From Primulina eburnea (taxonomy: Eukaryota; Streptophyta; Magnoliopsida; Lamiales; Gesneriaceae), in the NCBI RefSeq assembly GCF_022965805.1, contig NC_133101.1, positions 12,189,069 through 12,253,068 on the forward strand: a stretch of DNA of 64,000 bases, read 5' to 3'. Each line of letters starts with the position of its first letter. Within the stretch, counting starts at the first letter, position 1. A program made the translations under genes and the position numbers. This document shows positions 31,225 through 41,860 of this stretch, piece by piece. Below the pieces are notes generated by a model, which made no database searches, was not told where the DNA came from, and worked only from the letters and a program-made list of their open reading frames with translations.

Positions 31225-33784
31225 TGTAGAACCCGTAAATTTGACTGCGTATAAGCCATGCATAATTTCTAGTAATTAAATTAAAATGATTTTTATTGCA
31301 TGAATATTTAAATTCTTTTCTTTAAATTTATTTATTTTACGCAGTAGTTTAATTGTTACCTTTTCAATTAAATAAGTGTGGCCGGACTGGAGATGGAGTA
31401 TTGAGATAAGTTAATAAAGACTTATTTAAGAAGTGGTAATTTAGCATGTTTATTTCATTCAATTATGTTTAATCATTTTATGCATAATTCATGCATAGTA
31501 GAATTTAATTCATGAAATTTTAAAAGTTCACGCATTAGGATTTTTAAGTTGCATTTCACGTTCGAACGAGGATCGGAGACCGAGGAATTTTCAGGAAATT
31601 ATTTTATTTACACGTTAAATTTTTATAAATTAATTTAGAGCATTTTAAGTCTATTTTTCTAAAATAGGATTTTATTAGGGTATTTTTACCCGCGAGATTT
31701 TATTTTTAACGGTACGTAAATTTTAGCGAATCGGGGGACTTTTTAAGGGTTCGGCTAATATTTTACAAATATTTTCAACTCGATATATTTTTTGGGAGCG
31801 TGTTTGGATTTAATGGGCCTACTTTTAAGCTTTTTGGACCTAAAATCCTTCCTAGCTTTTAACTATACATTTTAGGGCCCATTAGCTAATTGTTTATTAT
31901 ATAATTAAGCTACTAAACACACTTAACCCTAAACCTAAAGATTTTATCAGCCGACACCCTACCCCAGCTGCCTCCTCTCTTGGTTTCAGCACCATTCTCC
32001 AACAAAAACCGTCGGTGGCCTCTTGTCTTGCTAAAGGAGCTTCACCCCCTCGTTTTTTATCATCAAAACACCATAAGGCACGCATTGTACTCTCGTTTTT
32101 GCATCTCATACGCCATATACATGCTGTTGTGTGATAAATCTGTAGCAAAACTCTCGATCAAGCCTTGTACATGAAGGATGTTCGGTTTTTACATATGTCC
32201 TTGCATTATCTTGATCTCTATTCACTATTTGTGGGGACCCAGACGCTAATCATCTTCTTAATCATCTTTGAGGTTTAATTATCAATTAAGATAAACAGGG
32301 TCTAAATTTTTTTTTTAAATACGGAAGGTAATGGAATCATTCTATTATACAAATCAGTATAGTAATTACAAATTCTGTATAACATGCATCTAATTTAAAA
32401 CTAGGTTCAACTACTACAATCAAGTAATAAAACCTATCTACATCCAAGTCCGTGATCACCACTCTAATCTCGATCTCTCATCATCTTCTGGACCCTGATC
32501 CTGCCCCACCTGTTGTCATGCACACATACAAAACAAGACAACAGCCGGATAACTCCGGTGAGATATAAATATCCCAGTATAAATAATGTAATCATGCAAT
32601 CATATAAAACATGTATAAAAGCATAAACAACATTAAAACATGTATCTACTCTGACTACATGAATCAATGACTCTTTATCTAATCTTATCTTATTTCTAAT
32701 CTAGGGATCCCGATCTAATTTAGACTTTGGTATGCTGTATCGAGTGTCTACAATAGACGTCGATCTACATCTAAGCTCATCGATACACCGTAAGTCTAGG
32801 GTTTTAGCAGTTCTGACAAAGACTTAGACTTGGGCATGCTATATCGAGTGTCTACAATAGACGTCGATCTACATCTAAGCTCATCGATATATCACAAGTC
32901 TAGGGTCTGAGCAGTTCTGACAAAGACTTGGAGGTTCTGCCCTAGCTAGGCTGGTATGTCCTATACTCAAACTCTGGCTCTGCTATCATTCAGCAAATTA
33001 AACACATCAATCTGATAATTTGCAAATCTCAATGCAATGAAATAAAGTATGTGATTTTGGGAAACTCAAGTCAAACCTAACTCGAGTTGTGCAATCCCGA
33101 ATCAACATTTATTTATACCTTTCTCTTCACGATCTGATGAAGACGGAGTCTTGTATTCTGATCTGTCCATACCCAATCTGGCAATGACAATCGTATAATT
33201 ACAATATTAGTATATAACTCAATTCAGAATCTGTTCTGATTAATACTCAACTCAATACATAATCTGATCAATGTCAATGACATAACAATGCAATCTCAAT
33301 TAATATCAAATCTGATAAGATATCAGTCTGCTGATGTTTCGACGGCATAACAATACAATCTGAATAACCCCGTAAATCTGAACATCACAGATATAATACC
33401 AGAACTTATGATCAATACCGATATAACTCATAATCTCAACGATAACACACATCTGATATCGAATCTCAGTCAAATCAACACCAAAAATCATAACAATTAC
33501 AGAAACAGTCTGTTCTTCGATCTGATTTCAATTATACAATGTCTAATGTAGCAGAAACATCATATCTGATTCGTATTCAATTCTGAAAATATCATAAATT
33601 CAAATCATGTCTAAACGTAACAAAACTTACGTCCAGTTATAGCTGCCGTTGATAGTAACACAGTACTGAAGTCGGATTCAAATTCTGACGGACGGATTTC
33701 TCGTAAATCACAAATTCCCTACGTCGAACCAAGCTTAACTCTTTCCTCTCAATTCTTCTGATTTCCTACGGATGAATGAATGCT

Positions 33785-33886
<102 letters not shown>

Positions 33887-33899
33887 CGAGGGCTTCTGG

Positions 33900-33940
33900 A
33901 CCCCCTCGCGCATATGCGCGTGTTTCTTCGCGCATGTGCA
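33900..33940. repeat. GC-rich palindromes in solo LTR F
   Basis: CGCGCATATGCGCG and CGCGCATGTGCAC, two cores of the type that makes up the long array in element B. Confidence 0.75.
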
Positions 33941-35319
33941 CCGACCGTTTGAGATGTTCGGTTGAACATCTTGGCTTATAATGTAACGATGCCCGACTTC
34001 TTCATTCAAGTTCGTATAACCTCAATCATGTCAATTAATCAACGTATGATTACAGTAATTAAGTCTCGGACATTACACTATTTCTTTGATATTGTGCAAG
34101 GGGGCTGTCGTGGGATGTGCTGTAGGGTTCCCTTTGTCGAGAGTATGCTGTCATTAGGTTGTGATCAAGCTGTAGGGGCTGTACGCTATGAACCGTAGAG
34201 GGCAGCAAGGGTCTTGGTTTTGTTTGGAGTAAATCGCGTGCAAGGGGTGGGGACTGGCTGTGCAAGGATCAATCCAAGGCATAGATCAGATCGTGTGGGT
34301 TTGAGTCATGGCTGAGGAGGGTTCGAACGCTGCTGGATTCACCCTTGAAGTCGATCTATCGTGAGCTAGGTGATAGGGCCGCGGGTTGGGTTCTCTAGGG
34401 TGGTATCGAATGGGGTCGAGCTGCGGCTTGCATGGGGCTGATTTCCTGGGTTCAGTAGGTTCAGGGACGTCTTAGGGTGGTCTAATAAGTGCTGAGTCAT
34501 GACTGGTCCGCTTGGTTTTGAGGTTAGGGAAGAAAACGTGATAGGTGTTGTTCATGGGGGGTCGGTATGCGAGTTAGGATGTTTCCAACATCTTGCAGGT
34601 CATGGCCGAGGGGTTAGGGGCTTAGTATTGATGGTCTTAGGGCCCTTAAGATGATTTTAAAGTGTGGTAAAAAGTTGGGAATAGTTTGATTAAGTTTTGG
34701 TTTAATTCGGACTGAAATTGTGACTCCGATCCGAGTTTTAAAAACGATTCGGTTAAGTTTTGCAAATGGGATCGAGTTTACGTCTAGGAATGTTTTTAAA
34801 AATGTTTTGGGACATTTTAAAGAGTTTGGTAAGATTCGGGTCAATTTAGAGGTCCAGGGTTGAAACGATAATTTTTGGGTTCCCAGGGGCAAAATGGTCA
34901 TTTTGCACCCGGGGTGAGATTTTGGTCCTAGCAGCGTCCCGAGCATAAATCATGATATTTTTTTAATGTTCATGCGTCACGTTTATGATTTTTACGCTAT
35001 TATAATAATTATGGTGCATGCTTGGTTTAAAGGAATTAAGAGAGAAAAAGTGAGAAAGTGAAGAGCACTCTGCGCGTCTCCGCCGAGCCGCGTCTTTATT
35101 TCGTTTGTTTTCTGTCAAAACAAACCAAGGCATGTTTATATCTTCTTTCACTCTTCAATCAAGTCATATAGATATTTTTAATTAACGCAAGTACATGATT
35201 TTGATGCAAGAAGATCGAAATTGTTCATATTTAATGATGTTATCTAATTATATTGTGTGCAAAATATTCATTTTGAGATTTATGCGATATTGCTTGTGGT
35301 CACTTTACTATCAGTATTA

Positions 35320-35475
35320 AATCCGGTCCCTCGTATCGGTCCGGTCACCAGTTACCGGTTAGTTAAGTTGTTTCACCCAGTACTGTGGCAGTAGTCTGAT
35401 CAGACGTAAATCCGATCCCTAGTATCGATCAAGTCCCCAGTATCGGTCAGGTCCCCAGTATCGGTCAGCTCAGTT
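35320..35475 (+). repeat. CAGTATCGGTC tandem repeat in the 3' LTR of G
   Basis: Counterpart of 27765-27895 with an additional 18-bp unit, which accounts for most of the LTR length difference. Confidence 0.75.
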
Positions 35476-36038
35476 CAGTTCAGTTCAGTGACCAATTGCA
35501 TAGACCATAATCTCACAAGAAAATTATTACAAGCTATTTCAGTACAGGGCTCCAAGGAGCAAACATTTTTACTATGATTTTTCAGCTCAGTATGCACGTA
35601 TTATAACTGCTCATGACAAGTTATTTTCAAAGTATGCCTCATGACATGATATTTTATCCCATGCAGATTTTACTATAGTATTTACTTGTTATTTACGATA
35701 TATACATGTTGAGTCTTTAGACTCACTAGACTTGATTGTTGTAGGTACTGATGAGGTCGGGATCGAGGGCGGGGACCAGTGAGCTAGCTTGGGTCGGCAG
35801 TAGTGGCACCCGAGGACCTCAGTTTCAGCACTTGCCATTTTATTTTTAATGCTCAAATATTTTATCAGTCGTTGAATACTTTAACTTGTTATTTTGACAA
35901 GTATTAATTTCTTCCGCTGCTATTTTGAACGTAAACATTTTATCAGTTATTGGTATGAATGAGACACTCCCTTTATTTTAAAAGAAAAATTTTAAATTTC
36001 TCGTAAATTTTCAAAGTAAGGATTTTCAGGCCTTTACA

Positions 36039-36190
36039 CATTATCTTATGTAGGACTTTTTCTTTAAGAAACATGTTTTCAGCCATGGCCAGCTATACGT
36101 CATTGTATCTAGAGTTACAAATCCTAAGGGCATCAAAATTTTAATATGTGATACAGACGGTAACCAAGAAAACTCAACGACAAATGAATG
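36039..36190 (+). pseudogene. Helitron/PIF1-like helicase relic, part 3
   Basis: Resumes the helicase exactly where element G is inserted: TLSYVGLFL, then after a TAA and frameshift VFSHGQLYVIVSRVTNPKG and IKILICDTDG. The HGQLYVAVSRV motif is the hallmark C-terminal motif of PIF1/Helitron helicases; here one Ala is Ile. It ends in AT-rich sequence. Confidence 0.8.
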
Positions 36191-37134
36191 AAATTTTTCA
36201 TAATTTTTAATAATATTTTTTTAAATGTTAAATTTATCACCACTGTCAAGTTAGTTTATTTTTATGTTTTAATTGCATAGTCAAAATTTTATATTATCCA
36301 ATTTTTAATCATATTATACACGAGATAGAATCCCTGCACATATAAAATACTAGTTGTTTATTATCAATAATAAATATTTAAATATACTATCTCGGCCAAC
36401 CTTTTTGGGCTTAGAACTTTCTTCTATTTGGGCGAATTATCGAAGGGACGGAAGCTTTAACTATCCTGAGGATAGAAGCAATCTAAGATCCAACTTTGGG
36501 CTATTTGATTTTCAGTTAAGAATGGTGTGTGTATTTCAAGTAAATATTTTATAAAACACGAAATACTTTACTTTATTAATATCAAACAATCATATAACGA
36601 TTTAAAATGATGATAAATAAATTGTATGAGTTAAAAAAATCAGAGACAGAAATTGAAGTTTCTAAATTTAATTAACGAACCAGAAAAAAGGACAATTTCG
36701 TTAATTTTAAATCAATAAATTAGTCAAATCCATTTCATTTCAACATATACTGTAATAAAAAATATTTTAAATCTCAAAATTCACAAAAGTGAAAAAAATA
36801 ATAATAATAAATATGTATATACATGGAGAAAATTACAATTTTAGTTATGTAAAAAAATTTGTATGTTTTGGATTTTAGTTTTGTAACTTGTCAAAGTTTG
36901 GTTTTCATTCGGAAACTTGGATTTTTTTGTCCGAAACTACTAAATCCACCAAATATTATTTATTTAACAATGATACTGATCTGCTATGCAGTTTAGGTGA
37001 CAAGAATAAAATGTCTATTACTATAAACAATCAAATTTGTTGACTCTGAAATTATGACAAATATAAAATAATATTAAATTTCGATCTGAATTTTCTATTT
37101 ATTTGGAATCTAAATTCTAAAAAATAAATAGTTA

Positions 37135-37135
<1 letters not shown>
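36191..37135. other. AT-rich spacer, possible Helitron 3' end
   Basis: No gene recognised. At 36350-36354 an ACTAGT string (CTAG followed by T) follows an AT-rich stretch about 160 bp after the helicase end, as at Helitron 3' termini. The expected GC-rich hairpin just before it is not clear, so this end is only a candidate. Confidence 0.35.

Positions 37136-37171
<36 letters not shown>
37136..37171. repeat. ATT trinucleotide microsatellite
   Basis: About twelve ATT units. Confidence 0.9.
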
Positions 37172-37174
<3 letters not shown>

Positions 37175-37176
<2 letters not shown>

Positions 37177-38030
37177 TTTGTGATCAAATTGAGATTCTAA
37201 AGCAAGATTGCATATTGCTTAAATGGAAGAAAAAACTAATATTTTAGTATTTAAAATCAAATCTTCCACCCAATGGAAGAAATACTAATATTTTTAGTAT
37301 TTGAAATCAAATTTTGTGATTAACGAAAATTAATAACCAAATAAATTACGAGGAGCCAATCAAATTACTACACTTCATCAAATAAAAATGGTAAGAATTT
37401 GTATCCATTCGACTATAAATATGGACAAAGGACCCAGAAAGAAGACAAAATACATAAGACAAAGAAGTAGAAGATAATTCAAGGCAGAAATTCTCTCAAA
37501 TTAATATCTTCAAATTCAAGAGGATCAGTGAATTTCAAGGAGACCATCATGTTCTTCTTAAAACTATTTAAATTCAAGAATATCGTGTTCATCATCAAAT
37601 CCAAGAAGATCAAGCTCTTCGTCAAATCCGAGAAGATCGACGGAATCATTCATCATGTTATTCTTTAAATTCAAATCCATCAAATACAAAACCAACAAAT
37701 TTTGAGGCGTATCAAATTCAAAACCAACTAATTTTGAGGCGTGATCCAAGACGTTCATCATGTTCTTCCCAAATTTTAAAGTTTAATTCAATATCAAGGC
37801 ATTGACCCATCAAATTAAGGATATTGAAATACCAAACTATCCTCCACGAAGATCAAATACTTAAGAAATTCGGATTCCACAAAAGAAAATTAAGTGATCA
37901 TTTAGATATTGCATTCACAAATCTTTATTTAATTTTAAAAATTCAATTTGTATATATATTTCTTTTGCGATTTTACGAAATAAATAAATTTGAGTTAAAA
38001 TTTCTGGCGTGAATGTCTCTTTAGGGACTT
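37175..38030 (+). repeat. Possible LTR remnant
   Basis: Has promoter-like ACTATAAATATGG (about 37420), followed by sequence with repeated AAGATCAAG/CAAATCCGAGAAG words and an internal near-duplication (AATGGAAGAA around 37221 and 37275). The look is that of a plant LTR, but no partner, ends or target duplication could be found. Confidence 0.3.
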
Positions 38031-38279
38031 ATTGACGAACTAAATTTTTTTTTTTTTGCATGAACAAGTCACGAAAATTTCCTTGTTGAAGTTGGTTTTT
38101 TAATCTCCGAAATAAATTTGGATGCATGACACTTCATCTTGCTTGGCTTTCTTTCTTCCATTCCATTCTTTTTCTTTCTACATTTTTCTTCTTCTTTTTT
38201 CTTTTTTTCCTTTTGCAACACAATGGTTTTCTTCAAAGATTTATCGTTTTCTTCTGGCATCCAATGTTTTGGTTGTTGA

Positions 38280-38563
38280 TGAGCCCGTAGCCGATCGTTA
38301 TGCGAAGCCACAACCGCGGTTGACAAACCTTTGTATAGTCGAGTGGTCGATCAAGGCCCCTTTCAACAAGACTTCCAACGTTTGGGCTTTATGAGCCACT
38401 CATCATCAACTATCACAAGAGCATATTGTATTATCATAATTGTGGCAGCAAATCATTGAAGGCAAGGCAACATGGGATGATACGATTAAATTGTTGTTTG
38501 TGGTATTCAAATTTGAGAGGAGAAGCAAGAAGGAAACAATGAAAATAACTTTGTAGAGGCAAG
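38280..38563 (+). pseudogene. Possible Gypsy chromodomain remnant
   Basis: The reading LWQQIIEGKATWDD followed by IKLLFVVFKFE is reminiscent of the W...E.ATWED...F..F.LED tail of chromovirus integrases. Stops interrupt it, and Copia-2's LTR cuts it at 38564. Weak identification. Confidence 0.3.
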
Positions 38564-39308
38564 TGTTGAACACTTTCTCCTTAAGAAGAATTTGCCCTCA
38601 CAATGTGTTAGAGTTTGTGGCAATCTTCTCCCAAGATACAACTACAACACTTGAATAATGAGCACTCAAATATTCAAGTTCTTTCACAAAGAAATGAAGA
38701 AACTTTCTCTTGTTGAAGAAAGAAAGAAGGAGAATATGCTTATGCTTGTATGTGTAATGTGTTTTTGATTTTCAATAAAATCAATATTAATAATTTTCAA
38801 ATGAAAAGACATGATCTTTCATTCATCGGAGATGTCCCTTGGCCATTGTAACTGATTACAATAATCAAATAATGCCAAAGAAATGAAAAACATTAGAAAA
38901 TTCGAAGGGACACGAAAACATCACGAAGGGACGCGTGCAGGCGCCCCTGCACGCGCGCTGCCGAGCGCTCTCGGCAGCGTCTGCGGAGGTCTGCGCGCGC
39001 CTGCCGAGCGCTCTTGGCAGCGCTCGGCAGCAAGCCCGGCAGGTGCGCGCGCCTGCGCACTGAACTGAGCGCGGCCGGGCACTGTTCATCACTGTTCACG
39101 AACATTTTTTTTTTCGTTTCCGTCCCTTACTCGTTCCGACTACTCGTTTGAAATTCTTTCAACATATGAAGAACTTTTTCGAGTTTTATTCAGAACCATC
39201 GAACTTAATATTCATTCATTAAGCTTCGTTTTTCTTTTCGAATTTTTCCAATCAAACACATTGATTAATTTGCTTAATTTTCATTCATTAAGCATCAAAA
39301 TTCCAACA
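38564..39308 (-). repeat. Copia-2 3' LTR
   Basis: 745 bp on plus from TGTTGAACACTTTCTCC to AAATTCCAACA; in element orientation it begins TGTTGGAATTTTGATGC after the purine-rich tract. The flank before it is GCAAG; the matching duplication is lost with the 5' end. It includes a GC-rich palindromic block (38937-39078). Confidence 0.75.
38937..39078. repeat. GC-rich palindromic block in the Copia-2 LTR
   Basis: CTGCCGAGCGCTCTCGGCAG and CTGCCGAGCGCTCTTGGCAG are 43 bp apart, with GCAGGCGCCCCTGC and CAGGTGCGCGCGCCTG around them. It is about 70-75% GC in an AT-rich LTR and lies about 230-370 bp from the LTR start in element orientation. Confidence 0.85.
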
Positions 39309-39321
39309 ATCCCCCACATGA
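39309..39321 (-). other. Copia-2 polypurine tract
   Basis: Minus strand TCATGTGGGGGAT next to the LTR start TGTTGG. Confidence 0.7.
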
Positions 39322-39481
39322 ATGAAATTAATGCATGAATGCTCGTGATGCATAAGAGAGAGTATATACGAAAATTATCTCATCAGGAGAGGTGGCTTTT
39401 GGCTTTGAATCTTCCCTAGTGGAATACAATCGGATTTACTAGGCCACGAAGTGAACGTGATGTCTTGAACTTCTTGGCAGT

Positions 39482-39832
39482 TCATGTAAAACCAGACAAC
39501 TGTACCCACAAGATAACCTTTCTTCCATTTCCAGTTTGTTTTATCGGTTGTGTCCGTTTTGGCCATGGAACACATCTTGGCTTCATACGTGTTTCATCGA
39601 GGCGGCCCGTCCTCACACGTACATAGGTGATCTCCTTGTAAAAGGGTATCCTACTTACCCCGCTTTTGTAAGCAACGGAATCATTAAAAGTACAATACTT
39701 AACCTCACTACCTTTGTAGGAAACTTCTCTCATCGTCTTAGGAATGAGGAGTGGTTCCTCAAGTTCTGATAATTTAGTTGTCTCATTGAACCAAGATCTT
39801 GGGATCTCCAATCTACAAGGTTGGGTTGCCAC
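39482..39832 (-). CDS. Unidentified frame between Copia-2 RNase H and 3' LTR
   Basis: 116 residues starting MATQPCRLEIPRSWFNETTK, 10 bp after the RNase H stop, same strand. I recognise no domain, signal peptide or membrane segment. It could be untranslated 3' sequence of the element that happens to be open, or a small accessory frame. Its uneventful codon use and lack of homology that I know of argue for caution. Confidence 0.25.
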   Translation of the reverse strand: MATQPCRLEIPRSWFNETTKLSELEEPLLIPKTMREVSYKGSEVKYCTFNDSVAYKSGVSRIPFYKEITYVRVRTGRLDETRMKPRCVPWPKRTQPIKQTGNGRKVILWVQLSGFT

Positions 39833-39842
39833 TATGAAAACT

Positions 39843-40615
39843 TTATTTGGTAGGTTTTAAACCCATTCCTCTTGACAGACAGTACATTTGATCTCTATTT
39901 AATGCTTTTGTAAGCGGATCCGCTAAGTTATCCTTTGATTTAATATAATCAACAGATATAACTCCATTAGAGATCAACTGTCGCACAATATTATGTCTTC
40001 GACGAATGTGTCGAGACTTGCCATTGTACATACTGTTTTGTGCCCTTGCAATTGCCGACTGACTGTCGCAATGTATCATGATAGCTGGCACTGGACTTGT
40101 CCAACATGGAATGTCCTCTAGAAATTTGCGAAGCCACTCAGCTTCTTCTGCAGCTTTATCTAGCGCTATGAACTCCGATTCCATAGTAGATCTTGCAATG
40201 CAAGTTTGTTTCGATGACCTCCAAGAGCCTGCTCCTCCACCAATGCTAAATACATATCCGCTGGTGGATTTGGAGTCATTGGTGTCAGAAATCCAATTTG
40301 CATCACAGTATCCTTCAAGTACTGCAGGATACCTTGTGTAATTTAGTCCATATTCTGATGTGTGCTTTAAATATCTAAGCACCCTTTTCAACGCCTTCCA
40401 GTGTACATCATTAGGATTACTTGTAAACCGACTTAACTTATTAACCGCACAAGCGATGTCAGGTCTAGTACAATTAGTAATGTACATAAGGCTTCCAATA
40501 ATTTTGGAGTATTCTAGTTGGAAAACTGGTTCTCCACGATTCTTCGCCAAATGAACATTCACATCTAAAGGCGTTTTTACTGGGGTAGAGTCATAAACGT
40601 TAAACTTCTTTAATA
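39843..40615 (-). pseudogene. Copia-2 RT C-terminus and RNase H, truncated
   Basis: Recognisable from [15 protein letters not shown] through [39 protein letters not shown] and [20 protein letters not shown] to DPLTKALNR and the end GMGLKPTK. These are the Copia RT thumb and RNase H. The upstream polyprotein is missing because the sequence switches at 40615/40616 to the LTR stub of element C. The remaining frame has no stop. Confidence 0.9.
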
Positions 40616-40649
40616 AATTAAAAATTAATCAGGAGCACGGGCCCTCACA
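40616..40649 (+). repeat. Stub of element C 5' LTR
   Basis: Identical to the last 34 bases of the 3' LTR (AATCAGGAGCACGGGCCCTC then ACA). The other 2.4 kb is absent and Copia-2 sequence adjoins directly. Confidence 0.88.
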
Positions 40650-40651
40650 GT

Positions 40652-40663
40652 TGGTATCAGAGC
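40652..40663 (+). other. Element C primer-binding site (initiator tRNA-Met)
   Basis: TGGTATCAGAGC two bases after the LTR stub. Confidence 0.93.
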
Positions 40664-40922
40664 ATAACTGGGGTATGCTCGAATTAGAGTCTAGGACACT
40701 CGAGTTTAGACACAAATAAATTAATTAAGTATTTGATTGACTACTTGCTCTTTATTTGATTTGCATGATATGATTATTTAACTTAGCTAAGATAGAGCTG
40801 GTAGTGAAGTAAGTTTGACGCTTCGTTTATTTGTACTTAGTGGACTAAGCTCTAATTTTCCTTGAACCTTTTAGTGCTTACTATTATTTTTCTACTGGTG
40901 TATAATCCTTGTGTCTTGTAGA

Positions 40923-41860
40923 ATGGCATCGGGAGGAAGAGGCAGAAAAGGAAAAGAAGTTATCCAAGAGTCCGAAGCTCAGAACATAGGTAATGCTGAG
41001 GGTATTGGCAGAGGTAGACGTGGTCGCTCTAGAGGAAGGGCAAATCAAAATGTGAATATAGAGGTAGAGGTGGAGCAGGAACCACCAATTCGACCAGAAA
41101 GGCAGGTTGCAAGAAATGTGGGAATTGATCGTGAAGTTCAGCAGCTGACCCAAAGAATGAGAGAAATGGAGTTAGTGATTGCTAAATTCCAAGATATGCG
41201 TCCTCCAAAATTCTTTGGAAATGAAGGTGGTGAAAAGGCAACGACATGGCTGAAGAGTATGAATTATTTATTTAATTTGGTGGAGTACACTCCAGAGCTG
41301 AGACTCAAGTTGGCTGTTTATCAACTCAAGGATCGAGTACAACTGTGGTGGGAAGCCACAGAGGAAGCAATCCGAGAATCTGGTCAGATAATTTCATGGG
41401 AGGTATTCTGTACTCATTTTATTCAAGAATACTCGCCTCCATCTGATTATTCTGCTAAGGAAGCCGAGTTCAATCAGTTGGTTCAGGGAAATATGTCAGT
41501 GGGAGAGTATTCCTCTCAATTTTCTGCTCTTCTAGCTTACGTACCTCAAGTATCTAATAGTGATCGATCCAAGCTGTCGCGTTTTATGCAAGGACTGAAC
41601 CGAACGATACATACTTTGGTTATGACTGGAGCACCAACTACCTGTGCTGAAGCAGTAGAGAAGGCTAAGAATATTGAGGCTAGTTTGCTTTGGTGAGGAT
41701 CACAACAAGTTCCATCTTTTACTTCCCAAGGGTCCGGGAGTAGCATTCAGAAGCCAGTGGGCATCCCTCCTTATAAGTCTCCACAGTCAAACCAGCCACC
41801 GAAGCAGCATAAATTCAAGGATAAGGGAAAGCAGTTTAAGAAGAAGTCTTACTGCAGTTC
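40923..41860 (+). pseudogene. Element C Gag, first part
   Basis: ATG at 40923 (MASGGRGRKGKEVIQ), basic RGRRGRSRGRA stretch, then capsid-like sequence (PPKFFGNEGGEKATTWLKSM, YQLKDRVQLWWEA, FNQLVQGNMSVGEYSSQFSA, GLNRTIHTLVMTGAPTT) of the retrotransposon Gag family. A TGA at 41694-41696 interrupts it; the frame then continues (PPYKSPQSNQPPKQHKF) until element B starts at 41861. It resumes in the same frame after 50868. Confidence 0.92.

Noticed and set aside
36354..36554. 66-residue frame after the helicase relic
   Set aside because: No recognisable motif; short frame in AT-rich DNA.
37564..37761. 65-residue frame with LLGFDEELDLLGFDDE repeats
   Set aside because: Reverse translation of AAGATC-rich repeats in an LTR-like remnant; no protein evidence.
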